Of a DNA stretch of 41,164 nt, positions 8,877 to 16,788 are shown piece by piece; within the stretch, counting starts at the first letter, position 1, and each line of letters begins with the position of its first letter. Position numbers and translations under genes: made by a program. The DNA comes from Desulforudis sp. (GTDB taxonomy: Bacteria > Bacillota > Desulfotomaculia > Desulfotomaculales > Desulforudaceae), in contig JAHRFU010000037.1 in assembly GCA_019084485.1 (NCBI GenBank), positions 1 through 41,164 on the forward strand. The letters run 5' to 3'. The notes below the pieces were generated by a model, which saw nothing but the letters and a program-made list of their open reading frames with translations, was not told the origin of the DNA and searched no databases.

Positions 8877-8947
8877 TTGCGCAGTGAGCCGCGGATCAGA
8901 GTCGACCGCCTGTCTGAGTGAGCTAACAATTTTCATCATTCATGGTG

Positions 8948-8986
8948 CCGGTCGATAGACCGGAATAGGGCGACTGCCCCATTTTT
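8948..8986 (+). terminator. Rho-independent terminator of the plus-strand intergenic unit
   Basis: There are two consecutive hairpins, CCGGTC-gata-GACCGG (8948-8963) and GGGC-gact-GCCC (8968-8979), followed by CATTTTT. The T-run is on the plus strand only, so it does not serve rbgA, whose stop codon is just beyond it on the other strand. Confidence 0.6.
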
Positions 8987-8987
8987 C

Positions 8988-9821
8988 TTAGGCGTGGGGT
9001 TCGTCCAAGGTGAAGCGTCCCAGGCGTCCATCCTGAAACTCTTTGAGGAAAACAGCGGCGGTCTTAGATCGATCTGCACGCCCCCCGTGAAGCAGCAGTC
9101 CACGTTTAATCCCGATTAGATCCAACAGGTCACCGCTCTCTCCGGGCAAAGCCCGAAGATCAAACCGCTTCTTTAGAGCCGTCGGGGCATTAGCCAGGAG
9201 CCAGTTCAAGAGCCAATGGGCGATTTCCTCGACATCGACCACTTCCTCCCGGACGGCACCGGTCACCGCCAGCCGGTAACCGACGTTGGGATCCTCAAAC
9301 TTGGGCCATAAAACGCCGGGAGTATCCATCAATTCGATATTTCGCCCTACTCGAACCCACTGTTTTCCGCGAGTCAGTCCGGGGCGCTTGCCGGTGCGGG
9401 CGGACTTCTGGCCGACGAGACGGTTAATAAAGGACGATTTACCCACGTTCGGTATCCCTACAACCATCAAACGGAGCGGGCGTCCCAGTACCGCTGTGCC
9501 ACTCCTGGGTACAGCCTTCTGTACCGCGGCGGTAACCGACCGGACGCCGGTCCCTCTTATGGAATCCACCTTAAGAACCACGTGTCCCCGATCGTTGAAC
9601 ACGGACTCCCAACTGCGGGTGAGTCCGGGCTCGGCCAGGTCAATCTTGTTCAGCACGACAATCCGGGGCTTCTTCCCGAGGATTTCATTGACCATCGGGT
9701 TCCGGCTACTGGACGGAATGCGCGCATCCAGAAGCTCAAAAACGGCGTCACAGAGCTTGAGCTGCTCTCTGATCAGCCGTTTGGTCTTGGCCATATGTCC
9801 CGGAAACCACTGTACACTCAT
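8988..9821 (-). CDS. rbgA: Ribosome biogenesis GTPase RbgA (YlqF)
   Basis: RbgA is a circularly permuted GTPase that drives late maturation of the 50S subunit. The G motifs appear in permuted order: G4 NKIDLAEPG before G1 GIPNVGKSSFINRL, then G3 DTPGVLWPK. The opening MSVQWFPGHMAKTKR is diagnostic. Length is 277 residues, normal for the family. It sits in the usual position between lepB and rnhB. Confidence 0.95.
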   Translation of the reverse strand: MSVQWFPGHMAKTKRLIREQLKLCDAVFELLDARIPSSSRNPMVNEILGKKPRIVVLNKIDLAEPGLTRSWESVFNDRGHVVLKVDSIRGTGVRSVTAAVQKAVPRSGTAVLGRPLRLMVVGIPNVGKSSFINRLVGQKSARTGKRPGLTRGKQWVRVGRNIELMDTPGVLWPKFEDPNVGYRLAVTGAVREEVVDVEEIAHWLLNWLLANAPTALKKRFDLRALPGESGDLLDLIGIKRGLLLHGGRADRSKTAAVFLKEFQDGRLGRFTLDEPHA

Positions 9822-9864
9822 TGGATTTCACCTGCTTGTTCGCCCGCCGGCGTCGGTTTGGCGG

Positions 9865-10395
9865 CTAGCGGGCGACCCCTATTCGGTCGATCGGCCAGTA
9901 GATGGCCACCAGTTTTCCGATCAGCAGGTCATCCTGTAGAAAGCCCCAGACCCTGCTGTCATCACTATTGTTTCGGTTGTCCCCGAGCATGAACAGGTGT
10001 CCCTCGGGAACCTGCACCGGCCCAAAATCGGCGAAATCCAATCCCTCCGGAAGATAGGGTTCGGGCACCGGTTCGCCGTTAATATACAGCACTGAGTCCT
10101 GCAATGCCACCGTTTCGCCCTCCAGGGCAACCAGGCGCTTCACAAAAGCCCGTTTGGGATCGCGCGGATATTTGAAAACGATCATTTCCCCACGCTGAGG
10201 CTCACTGAAATAGTAGCTGAACTTGGCCACGACAATGCGATCATTAACCAGCAGAGTCGGTTTCATAGACTCCGACGGGATCACAAAGAACTGGAAAATG
10301 AATAAACGAATGATCAAAGCTAGGATTACAGCAATGATTAAGGACTCGAATACCTCGCCCACCAGGGATACGCGCTGCCGACCAGTCTTTTCCAA
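9865..10395 (-). CDS. lepB: Type I signal peptidase
   Basis: LepB removes signal peptides from secreted proteins on the outer face of the membrane. The 176 residues include one N-terminal membrane anchor (about 15-38), the catalytic serine in IPSESMKPTL, the general-base lysine in FVKRLVALEGE, and the GDNRNNSDDSR box. The size fits the single-anchor SipS-type enzymes. The start codon is TTG with GGAGGGG 9 bases upstream. It stands between rplS and rbgA, as in many Firmicutes. Confidence 0.95.
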   Translation of the reverse strand: MEKTGRQRVSLVGEVFESLIIAVILALIIRLFIFQFFVIPSESMKPTLLVNDRIVVAKFSYYFSEPQRGEMIVFKYPRDPKRAFVKRLVALEGETVALQDSVLYINGEPVPEPYLPEGLDFADFGPVQVPEGHLFMLGDNRNNSDDSRVWGFLQDDLLIGKLVAIYWPIDRIGVAR

Positions 10396-10442
10396 ACCTT
10401 AACCCCTCCACCACGGAATCTCATATATATTGAAAACAATAG

Positions 10443-10467
10443 CAAAAAGGGACTGCCCAGCAGCCCC
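10443..10467 (-). terminator. Rho-independent terminator downstream of rplS
   Basis: On the minus strand GGGCTGC-tgg-GCAGTCCC is followed by TTTTTG. It lies just after the rplS stop codon and before lepB, so at least part of the upstream transcription ends here. Confidence 0.65.
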
Positions 10468-10485
10468 CCATGCCTATTTCATACC

Positions 10486-10827
10486 CTATCGTCTGTCGCG
10501 AATTCGGGCTGCCTTACCGCGTAATTTCCGCAGGTAGAACAGTCTGGCCCGACGCACTTTGCCACGCCGCAGGACGTCAATCTTCTGTACACGCGGTGAA
10601 TGAATCGGGAACGTCCGCTCCACACCGACTCCGTATGAAACGCGGCGCACTGTGAAGGTCTCGCTTAAGCCCCCGCCACGGCGTCTGATAACCACGCCCT
10701 CAAACATCTGGGTACGCTCGCGCTCACCCTCCACCACCTTAACGTGCACTCTGACCGTGTCACCGGGGCGAAAGCTCGGAATATCTGTTTTCATCTGCTC
10801 TTCTTCTACAGAGCGAATCATTTGCAT
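10486..10827 (-). CDS. rplS: 50S ribosomal protein L19
   Basis: The 113 residues are a full-length L19: [56 protein letters not shown] and RRAKL-like [10 protein letters not shown]19 lies at the 30S-50S interface. The AAGGAG ribosome binding site sits upstream of the ATG at 10827. It is followed by a terminator and preceded by its own putative promoter. Confidence 0.97.
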   Translation of the reverse strand: MQMIRSVEEEQMKTDIPSFRPGDTVRVHVKVVEGERERTQMFEGVVIRRRGGGLSETFTVRRVSYGVGVERTFPIHSPRVQKIDVLRRGKVRRARLFYLRKLRGKAARIRDRR

Positions 10828-10871
10828 TTTACTTTCAACTCCTTGTCAGGTCAGTCACACAACCAACCCTT

Positions 10872-10899
10872 ATTGTACCACAAGTTCGGAAAACCGCAA
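10872..10899 (-). promoter_or_regulatory. Putative extended -10 promoter of rplS
   Basis: On the minus strand TTGCGG (10894-10899), a 16-base spacer and TACAAT (10872-10877) preceded by TGG form an extended -10 promoter about 45 bases upstream of rplS. Together with the terminator after rplS it suggests an independent rplS transcript. Confidence 0.5.
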
Positions 10900-10903
10900 G
10901 GCT

Positions 10904-11659
10904 CTAAGCCTCTGTATCTCCTATTTCCGAAGCACGCCTGGCGATTTCCCGCAGGGTGCGCCGGTCTTCTTCGGTAAGACCCTCAGCCAGCAGATCGGGA
11001 CGCCGGACAAGGGTCCGAATGAGCGCCTCTTCCCTGCGCCACCGATTGATCTGCGCGTGGTGACCGCTCAGTAGAATCTCGGGTACCGGCAGGTTCCGGT
11101 ATTCACGGGGCTTTGTGTACTGCGGGTATTCCAACAGTCCCCCGGCAAAAGAATCGTCCTCGGCGGCATCCGGTTCCCCCAGAACTCCAGGGATCAAGCG
11201 GGAAACGGCGTCCACTACAACCATCGCCGGCAGTTCCCCTCCGGTAAGCACATAGTCTCCGATGGAGACCTCCAGGTCCACCAGCGGTCGAACCCTCTCG
11301 TCCATACCCTCGTAGTGTCCGCAAATCAGCACCGCGTGCTCCTGGTCGGCCAGTACCCGGGCCATACCCTGGTCAAAGGTGGCACCCTGAGGACACATCA
11401 GCACTACCGGTCCGAAGTTCCCGGAGCAGCGGTTGCGGAGATCGTCTACGGCCTCATACAGCGGTTCAGCCGTCATCACCATCCCGCCGCCTCCACCGTA
11501 CGGTGTATCGTCCACAGTACGGTGTTTGTTTTGGGAGTAGTCCCGAATGTTAACCAGATTGATCTTGATCAGGCTACGATCCACGGCCCTTCCAATGATA
11601 CTGGTGGTTAACGGTCCCTGAAACATTTCCGGAAACAGAGTAAGGATGTCAAAGATCAT
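10904..11659 (-). CDS. trmD: tRNA (guanine-37-N1)-methyltransferase
   Basis: TrmD makes m1G37 in tRNAs that read CNN/CGG codons and so prevents frameshifting. The 251 residues show the SPOUT trefoil knot: [50 protein letters not shown]. The ATG overlaps the rimM stop (ATGA), implying translational coupling, and the order rimM-trmD-rplS is the classical one. Confidence 0.97.
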   Translation of the reverse strand: MIFDILTLFPEMFQGPLTTSIIGRAVDRSLIKINLVNIRDYSQNKHRTVDDTPYGGGGGMVMTAEPLYEAVDDLRNRCSGNFGPVVLMCPQGATFDQGMARVLADQEHAVLICGHYEGMDERVRPLVDLEVSIGDYVLTGGELPAMVVVDAVSRLIPGVLGEPDAAEDDSFAGGLLEYPQYTKPREYRNLPVPEILLSGHHAQINRWRREEALIRTLVRRPDLLAEGLTEEDRRTLREIARRASEIGDTEA

Positions 11660-12171
11660 AGTTCCAGTAACCCTTCGGGCAATTCCACGGTGATACGGCC
11701 GTTTTCCAGTGATATCTCCCGCACGAACTCTTTCCGGGCGGGAACCAGCAGAGGCTTCGGGCCGCCTCGGTTTATGACATAGATGTCGGTGGCTGAGGTC
11801 TGCAACACATCGGTGACCATCCCCAGGCGTTCTCCCTGCAAATCATATACTTCCAAACCGACAATTTGGAACAGGTAGTAGTGCTCATCTGGAAGCTCGA
11901 CTAAGTCATCCTGTCGAACCTGAAGCAACGAGCCCTTCAGTTCTTCCGCCGCATTCATGTCCTGGATCTCCCGAAACTTCAAAACAATGAAGCGCTTGTG
12001 CAGGTAGCTCTGTTCAATGTGCAATTCCCGCCGTTTGCCGTTACGAAAGACGGATACTGTTTCCATTCTTTCAAAACGCTCCGGATAGTCCGTCAATGGG
12101 ATAGCACGAACCTCACCCCGATTACCCTGGGTGTTTACAATCTCCCCGATGGACACGAAACCGTCACTCAT
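11656..12171 (-). CDS. rimM: 16S rRNA processing protein RimM
   Basis: RimM assists maturation of the 30S head domain by binding S19. The N-terminal barrel ([23 protein letters not shown]) and the C-terminal PRC barrel ([33 protein letters not shown]) are both complete. I place the start at ATG 12171 (MSDGFVSIG), 5 bases after GGGATGG and overlapping the ylqD stop by 8 bases; ATG 12180 is an alternative. Confidence 0.94.
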   Translation of the reverse strand: MSDGFVSIGEIVNTQGNRGEVRAIPLTDYPERFERMETVSVFRNGKRRELHIEQSYLHKRFIVLKFREIQDMNAAEELKGSLLQVRQDDLVELPDEHYYLFQIVGLEVYDLQGERLGMVTDVLQTSATDIYVINRGGPKPLLVPARKEFVREISLENGRITVELPEGLLEL

Positions 12172-12583
12172 TTGAACCATCCCCGGTCGGCACTCCTTGC
12201 CGAATCTCAGCGACACGACCGTCCTCTAGTATAACTTCCACTTCCATCACCTGACGCCAGATATCCCCGACCTGAATCTCCACAATGCTCTCGACCCGAC
12301 CGTGCACAATCTCTGTACCGGATTCCAGCCCCAGCACCTTCTGGGCCTGATGCACCAGCTTCTCTCGGGCTTCCAGGTGCTTTTCCCGTTCCCGGTGCAG
12401 TTGTTCACGGTATTTGTCCGAGCCCGGAATCGGCAAAAATTTGCCATCCTCTGCTTCAAGGCGTTTCAACTCGGCGTTGAGCCGGTGCACGGAATAGTCC
12501 GTCTGGGCAGCATAGGCCTTCTTGTATCCGTCGGTAACCCGAATCTTAACGACTACCGGTCGGGTAATCGTAATTCTCTCCAC
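12164..12583 (-). CDS. ylqD: YlqD family protein
   Basis: A product of about 139 residues sits in the ylqD slot between khpA and rimM. It has an N-terminal beta-rich part (ITITRPVVVKIRVT), a central charged coiled coil (about 30-90, many E/K/R) and a C-terminal part (VQVGD-like IQVGDIWRQVMEVEVILEDGRVAEIRQG) as in YlqD. Its function is unknown. The start is GTG 12583, 8 bases after AGGGAG; GTG 12592 overlaps that Shine-Dalgarno and is less likely. Confidence 0.8.
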   Translation of the reverse strand: MERITITRPVVVKIRVTDGYKKAYAAQTDYSVHRLNAELKRLEAEDGKFLPIPGSDKYREQLHREREKHLEAREKLVHQAQKVLGLESGTEIVHGRVESIVEIQVGDIWRQVMEVEVILEDGRVAEIRQGVPTGDGSNE

Positions 12584-12606
12584 AAGGGTCACTCCCTAGC
12601 ATACTG

Positions 12607-12834
12607 CTAGACTATTTCCACCGTTACCCGCTTACGCTGTTTAATGGCCGCAGCCTTGACCAGCGTCCGAATCGCCTTGGCGATACGCCCCTGTTTACCG
12701 ATCACCTTACCCATATCTTCAGGAGCAACCCGGAGTTCAATGACCATGGATTTTTCCTGCTCCACGACACTTACCTTGACCTGATCCGGCTGATCCACCA
12801 GGGATCGGGCCAGAATTTCAACCAGTTCTTTCAT
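12607..12834 (-). CDS. khpA: KH-domain RNA-binding protein KhpA
   Basis: The 75 residues form a single KH domain with the GxxG loop in GKVIGKQGRIAKAIRTL. KhpA (YlqC) pairs with KhpB/Jag in Gram-positives and binds many RNAs, affecting cell elongation in streptococci. The position directly after rpsP (2-base gap) is diagnostic. Confidence 0.95.
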   Translation of the reverse strand: MKELVEILARSLVDQPDQVKVSVVEQEKSMVIELRVAPEDMGKVIGKQGRIAKAIRTLVKAAAIKQRKRVTVEIV

Positions 12835-12836
12835 GG

Positions 12837-13118
12837 CTAACCCTTCTCCTCCTCACCTTGCGTGGCACCCTTATTACCAAGGATACCCGCCTGCTTGAAA
12901 AGGGAGCGCACCGTTTCGGTAAGTTGGGCACCCTTATTCATCCAATCCCGTGCCTTTTCCTCATCAACCTTGATTTCAGCCGGTTTGCGAAGCGGATCAT
13001 AGTATCCGATTTCCTCGATAAACCGTCCATCACGCGGCGCACGGGCATCTGCAACCACTATCCGGTAGAACGGATCCCGCTTTGCTCCGAGCCGTCTGAG
13101 TCTGATCTTAACAGCCAT
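12837..13118 (-). CDS. rpsP: 30S ribosomal protein S16
   Basis: A 93-residue S16: [40 protein letters not shown]. The ATG at 13118 follows GGAAGGAGGTG. An in-frame ATG farther upstream (13139) merely reads through this ribosome binding site and is not used. It is the first gene of the rpsP-khpA-ylqD-rimM-trmD run. Confidence 0.97.
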   Translation of the reverse strand: MAVKIRLRRLGAKRDPFYRIVVADARAPRDGRFIEEIGYYDPLRKPAEIKVDEEKARDWMNKGAQLTETVRSLFKQAGILGNKGATQGEEEKG

Positions 13119-13198
13119 TCTTGTGACACCTCCTTCCAAAATTCAACTACCATTCCATCTTGGTTTATCTGAAACACCGCAGCAAGCAGCACAGCACA

Positions 13199-13223
13199 GC
13201 AAGTGGGGACGGTTCTTGCTTGC
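13199..13223. repeat. Short REP-like palindrome (GTGGGGACGGTTC type)
   Basis: GCAAG and CTTGC arms flank TGGGGACGGTTCTTG. The core GTGGGGACGGTTC resembles the REP-like palindromes that many Firmicutes carry in numbers and that are linked to TnpA_REP (Y1) transposases. It is preceded by a short GCAGCA/CACAGC-rich tract. The rest of the 13140-13331 gap holds nothing I can identify. Confidence 0.5.
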
Positions 13224-13331
13224 CCGGTAATTAATGGTAGTAGCACAATAAGGTTAAGGCCCTTTTCTTGATACTCCTTGCATTAATCCGATCCCTTCAA
13301 GGCCCAAACCCGAGGTTGACCTGAGATTCTG

Positions 13332-14690
13332 CTACATAAACGGGAATTTCGGAAGGCGACGCTTTTTGCCGCCTTTTTTCGCAGTCTTTTCCCAGTCGGA
13401 GAACTGCCGAACCAGCTTGCGCGTCTGCTCAAACTGCTTCAGTAGCCGGTTCACTTCCTGCACCGAGGTTCCGCTACCGCGGGCCACCCGTTTGCGCCGG
13501 CTGCCGTCCATGATCTCCGGATTGGCTCTTTCCCTAGCGTTCATTGAATTAATAATCGCCTCGGCAAAAACCAGATCCTTTTCATCGAAGTCCATTTGAC
13601 CCTTCATCTTCTTGCTCATCTTATCGAAGCCAGGGATCATCCCCATAACCTGGTCGATGGGCCCCATTTTCTTGAACTGCCTGAGCTGGCTGAGGAAGTC
13701 ATTTAGGTCAAAATCGGCGCTCTTCAGTTTCTCCTGTAAGCGCTTCGCCTCATCGGCATCCATCGTTGCCTGGGCCTTTTCAATAAGCGTCAGTACATCA
13801 CCCATCCCCAGGATGCGGTCCGCCATCCGGTCCGGGTGGAAGGGTTCAAGCGCGTCCAGTTTCTCACCGATACCCGCGAACTTGATCGGACATCCGGTAA
13901 CCTGACGTACAGAGAGGGCGGCGCCACCGCGGGTGTCCCCATCGAGCTTGGTCAGAACCACACCACTCAAGCCCAGCCGCTTATGAAAGGTGTCGGCCAC
14001 CGCTACGGCATCCTGCCCGGTCATCGCATCAACCACGAGCAGGATCTCATGGGGCTCTACGCCCGCCTTTATCTGTTCCAGCTCCTGCATCAATTCATCA
14101 TTGATGTGGAGCCGGCCGGCAGTGTCGATGATCACCAGGTCCTGGCCGTTACGCCGGGCACTCTCTAGCGCGGCGCGGGCGATGGCGGGCGGTTTTTGTT
14201 CGCCCATCTGAAATACGGGTACGTCCAGCTTGTCGCCCAACACCTGAAGCTGCTTGATCGCCGCCGGACGGTAAATGTCCCCGGCCACGAGCAGGGAACG
14301 ACGCCCCTGAGCCTTGAAATGGTTAGCCAGTTTAGCCGAAGTAGTGGTTTTGCCGGAGCCCTGCAGCCCTACCATCATGATCACCGTGGGTGGCTTGTGG
14401 GCGATCTGGATTTTCGCATTCTGGCCCCCCATCAGGGAGGCCAGTTCATCACGGACGATCTTCACCACGTGCTGCGCGGGGGTAAGACTGGTGAGCACCT
14501 CGTCCCCAACGGCCTTGGCCCGCACACTGTTTACAAACTCCTTAACAACCTTAAAGTTTACGTCGGCCTCCAGCAGGGCTAAACGTACCTCACGCAGGGC
14601 CTCGTTAACATCGGCCTCCGTAAGACGACCTTTTCCCTTCAGCTTCTTAAAGGTCTCCTGAAGCCTCTCACTCAGGCTTTGAAACGCCAA
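13332..14690 (-). CDS. ffh: Signal recognition particle GTPase Ffh (SRP54)
   Basis: Ffh binds signal sequences and 4.5S RNA and docks with FtsY. The 452 residues comprise the N domain (1-85), the G domain with GLQGSGKTTTSAKLA, DTAGRL and TKLDGDTRGGA, and the methionine-rich M domain (GMGDVLTLIEKA, MGMIPGF, RRKRVARGSGTSVQEVN). The start is TTG 14690 with GGGAGGTG 8 bases upstream. ylxM lies 18 bases before it. Confidence 0.97.
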   Translation of the reverse strand: MAFQSLSERLQETFKKLKGKGRLTEADVNEALREVRLALLEADVNFKVVKEFVNSVRAKAVGDEVLTSLTPAQHVVKIVRDELASLMGGQNAKIQIAHKPPTVIMMVGLQGSGKTTTSAKLANHFKAQGRRSLLVAGDIYRPAAIKQLQVLGDKLDVPVFQMGEQKPPAIARAALESARRNGQDLVIIDTAGRLHINDELMQELEQIKAGVEPHEILLVVDAMTGQDAVAVADTFHKRLGLSGVVLTKLDGDTRGGAALSVRQVTGCPIKFAGIGEKLDALEPFHPDRMADRILGMGDVLTLIEKAQATMDADEAKRLQEKLKSADFDLNDFLSQLRQFKKMGPIDQVMGMIPGFDKMSKKMKGQMDFDEKDLVFAEAIINSMNARERANPEIMDGSRRKRVARGSGTSVQEVNRLLKQFEQTRKLVRQFSDWEKTAKKGGKKRRLPKFPFM

Positions 14691-14708
14691 CTGCCTTCAC
14701 CTCCCGAT

Positions 14709-15059
14709 CTAACCACCAGCGACACGGAGCACGTCCTGCAACAATGCCTTGATCCGCCGGTATCTGTCGCCCTGTTCAACCGGCAGCCCATCCAGTTCTT
14801 CGGCTGCCTCGGCGATTCTGGATCGCTGGTACAAAAACTTCTCAACAAGTCCCAGTTTCGCTTCATAACGCTCCAAGGCCAGGGTAGCCCTCTTGATGGT
14901 GTCATGCACAGCCTGTCTGGTTACACCCTGCACTGCGGCAATCTCTCCGAGGGACAGATCCTGGGCATAGTACTCCTCAAGGATCCTCTGTTGACGCTCG
15001 GTCAGCAGAGGACCGTAGAAATCAAACAGTAAATTAATTCTCGCAAACTTCTCCATCAT
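14709..15059 (-). CDS. ylxM: YlxM family helix-turn-helix protein (SRP-associated)
   Basis: This roughly 116-residue sigma-region-4-like HTH protein (ERQQRILEEYYAQDLSLGEIA, GVTRQAVHDTIKRA) matches YlxM, found directly before ffh in most Firmicutes and shown in streptococci to modulate SRP. Start ATG 15059 or the adjacent ATG 15056. It diverges from the plus-strand aminotransferase gene. Confidence 0.93.
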   Translation of the reverse strand: MMEKFARINLLFDFYGPLLTERQQRILEEYYAQDLSLGEIAAVQGVTRQAVHDTIKRATLALERYEAKLGLVEKFLYQRSRIAEAAEELDGLPVEQGDRYRRIKALLQDVLRVAGG

Positions 15060-15174
15060 ACCCCGTCTGCATGCTATCAAGTAGTTTTCCTTTACACCCT
15101 ATGATTTTAAACAACTTACCACTCATTGTCAAGAGAATGACTAGGCTCAATTTGGACGGAGAACCAGGTATCTA

Positions 15175-15204
15175 TTGCGATCTGCTACGGATGAGGTTTA
15201 GAAT
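15175..15204 (+). promoter_or_regulatory. Possible promoter of the aminotransferase gene
   Basis: TTGCGA (15175-15180), an 18-base spacer and TAGAAT (15199-15204) lie about 90 bases upstream of the start codon in the divergent gap with ylxM. The match is moderate. Confidence 0.3.
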
Positions 15205-15292
15205 AGATCAAACATGTCTTACCAGGCACGACTGTGAGCGGTACGTCTGTGGACAAAATGTCTATCACAATAACCCGTATGGAGGTTTACGA

Positions 15293-16687
15293 ATGTCTCT
15301 GATGAATGTCGATGACGCCTTGGGTCTACGCCGGGAACAGGTTCGGGAGAAATATAAGACCTACCTCAGCAGCCCCTTTGCCAGTATCCAGGTTCTGCTC
15401 AACTTCGACCGCCAATATGTAAGGGCTAAGGATACCCGGGTATGGGACGCCGAGGGCCGTGAATACCTGGATTTCGTAGCCGGGTACGGCTCGGTGAATG
15501 TCGGTCACAACCACCCGCGGGTGCTGGAGGCCCTAAAACAAATCGAAGACACCCCTAAGATTATGCCGACTGCGCTGCAGCAGCTGCCGGCTGCACTGGC
15601 CCATAATCTTGCGGAGGTGACTCCCGGCGGACTCTGCCGAACCTTCTTCTGTAACAGCGGCACCGAAGCCGTCGAAGGGGCGATCAAGATCGCCCGGGCC
15701 GCCACCGGACGCCCCCAGTTGGTGTCCACCATCGGCGGCTTCCATGGCAAGACCATGGGGGCCCTGTCGGTCTCCGGAAGAGACAAATATAAGACCCCCT
15801 TTGCACCGTTGCTGCCGGAATGTGTACAGGTCCCATACGGCGATTTGGACGTGCTGGAAGAAGTGCTGCAGACACAGCGGGCTGCAGCGTTCATCGTTGA
15901 GCTCATTCAGGGAGAAGGCGGGATTATCGTTCCTCCGCCCGGATACATCAAACAGGCCAGGGAATTATGTACCCGCTACGGTACGCTCTTTGTCGCCGAC
16001 GAGGTGCAGACGGGGATGGGCCGCACCGGTCACATGTTCGCCTGTGAAGGTGAGGACATCGTCCCGGATATCATCTGCCTGGCCAAGTCGCTGGGTGGCG
16101 GGGTGCTGGCGGTGGGGGCCTACGTGACCACCGATGAGGTCTTCAAAAAGGCTTATGGGGCAATGGACCGTGCGCTCCTGCATACATCGACCTTCGGCGG
16201 TTACTGGGGAAATGCCATGGCCTGTGCCGCTGCGATCGCTACCATTAACGTACTGATCGAGGAGAAGCTGCCGCAGCGTGCGGCCGAGGTCGGAGAATAC
16301 TTCCTCGGGCAGCTCAGGATACTTAAGGAGACGTCTCCAGTATTGAAAGACGTCCGCGGTCGGGGGCTGTTGATCGGTCTTGAGTTTGAACACTCCGGCC
16401 AAGGTTTCCTGAGCCGTTTCTCATCTGACATGTCGGTGAAGACGGTCGGTGACTTCGGTCACATGGCCAGCCTGATCGCGGTGGATCTGGCCAACCGACA
16501 TCAGATTCTTACGGTGTACACCTTGAATAATCCGAATGTGATTCGGTTGGAACCGCCGCTCACCGTGACCCGGGAGGAATGCGACCAGGTAATTCAAGCA
16601 CTCGCCCAGCTGCTGAAGCAGAAGAAGAGTTTTCTGGGGGCCGCAACCTCAACTCTGACCGGTGCCTTTAGATCCAGCAAAAAATAG
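15293..16687 (+). CDS. Class III PLP aminotransferase, putrescine-aminotransferase-like
   Basis: The 464-residue product is a fold-type I, class III aminotransferase: substrate/phosphate site CNSGTEAVEGAIK, GGFHGKTMGALS, IQGEGGI, PLP-binding aspartate in ADEVQTGMGRTG, and Schiff-base lysine in CLAKSLGGG. The whole sequence, including LNNPNVIRLEPPLT near the end, follows E. coli PatA (YgjG), which converts putrescine to 4-aminobutanal; acetylornithine or other omega-amino substrates remain possible. The ATG at 15293 is set by GGAGG (15281-15285); the open frame reaches farther upstream but lacks similarity. It is a monocistronic plus-strand unit closed by a bidirectional terminator. Confidence 0.85.
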   Translation: MSLMNVDDALGLRREQVREKYKTYLSSPFASIQVLLNFDRQYVRAKDTRVWDAEGREYLDFVAGYGSVNVGHNHPRVLEALKQIEDTPKIMPTALQQLPAALAHNLAEVTPGGLCRTFFCNSGTEAVEGAIKIARAATGRPQLVSTIGGFHGKTMGALSVSGRDKYKTPFAPLLPECVQVPYGDLDVLEEVLQTQRAAAFIVELIQGEGGIIVPPPGYIKQARELCTRYGTLFVADEVQTGMGRTGHMFACEGEDIVPDIICLAKSLGGGVLAVGAYVTTDEVFKKAYGAMDRALLHTSTFGGYWGNAMACAAAIATINVLIEEKLPQRAAEVGEYFLGQLRILKETSPVLKDVRGRGLLIGLEFEHSGQGFLSRFSSDMSVKTVGDFGHMASLIAVDLANRHQILTVYTLNNPNVIRLEPPLTVTREECDQVIQALAQLLKQKKSFLGAATSTLTGAFRSSKK

Positions 16688-16734
16688 CGGGGAACGAACG
16701 GGTCGCCAAGGTCAAAGATGACGGCTAAACAATG

Positions 16735-16765
16735 AGAAGAACCCTGCCCATAAGCGGGTTCTTCT
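16735..16765. terminator. Bidirectional terminator between the aminotransferase gene and mtaD
   Basis: A perfect 10-bp stem AGAAGAACCC...GGGTTCTTCT with an 11-base loop lies between the convergent genes. T/A-rich flanks are present on both sides but are short. Confidence 0.7.
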
Positions 16766-16788
16766 AAATTATGCCGGATTAAGTAGCG

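Larger units (their letters stand above)
8783..8986 (+). ncRNA. Candidate structured RNA or leader-peptide unit between rnhB and rbgA
   Basis: This gap lies between two minus-strand genes but reads as a plus-strand transcription unit. It begins with a hairpin GGGTGT (8783-8788)...ACACCC (8817-8822) that encloses the half-repeat CTGAGG...AACAAACGA. A small hairpin CACCT...AGGTG follows (8824-8836), then the same half-repeat again (8845-8869) and the purine-rich AGGGAG (8871-8876). Exactly 7 bases later GTG (8884) opens a 24-codon frame ending TAG 8958. A terminator closes the unit. The core 8823-8876 recurs almost unchanged at 40997-41052. I do not match it to any riboswitch or sRNA family I know. 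It may be a riboswitch-like leader, a stand-alone sRNA or a mobile-element end. Confidence 0.45.

Noticed and set aside
8681-8929. A longer RNase HII starting at 8929
   Set aside because: The extra 83 codons have no family similarity, no suitable ribosome binding site, and run antisense through the repeat element and its hairpins.
15071-15292. Upstream extension of the aminotransferase to 15071
   Set aside because: Similarity to PatA-type enzymes begins after ATG 15293, which has GGAGG 7 bases upstream; the extension is cysteine-rich and unlike the family.
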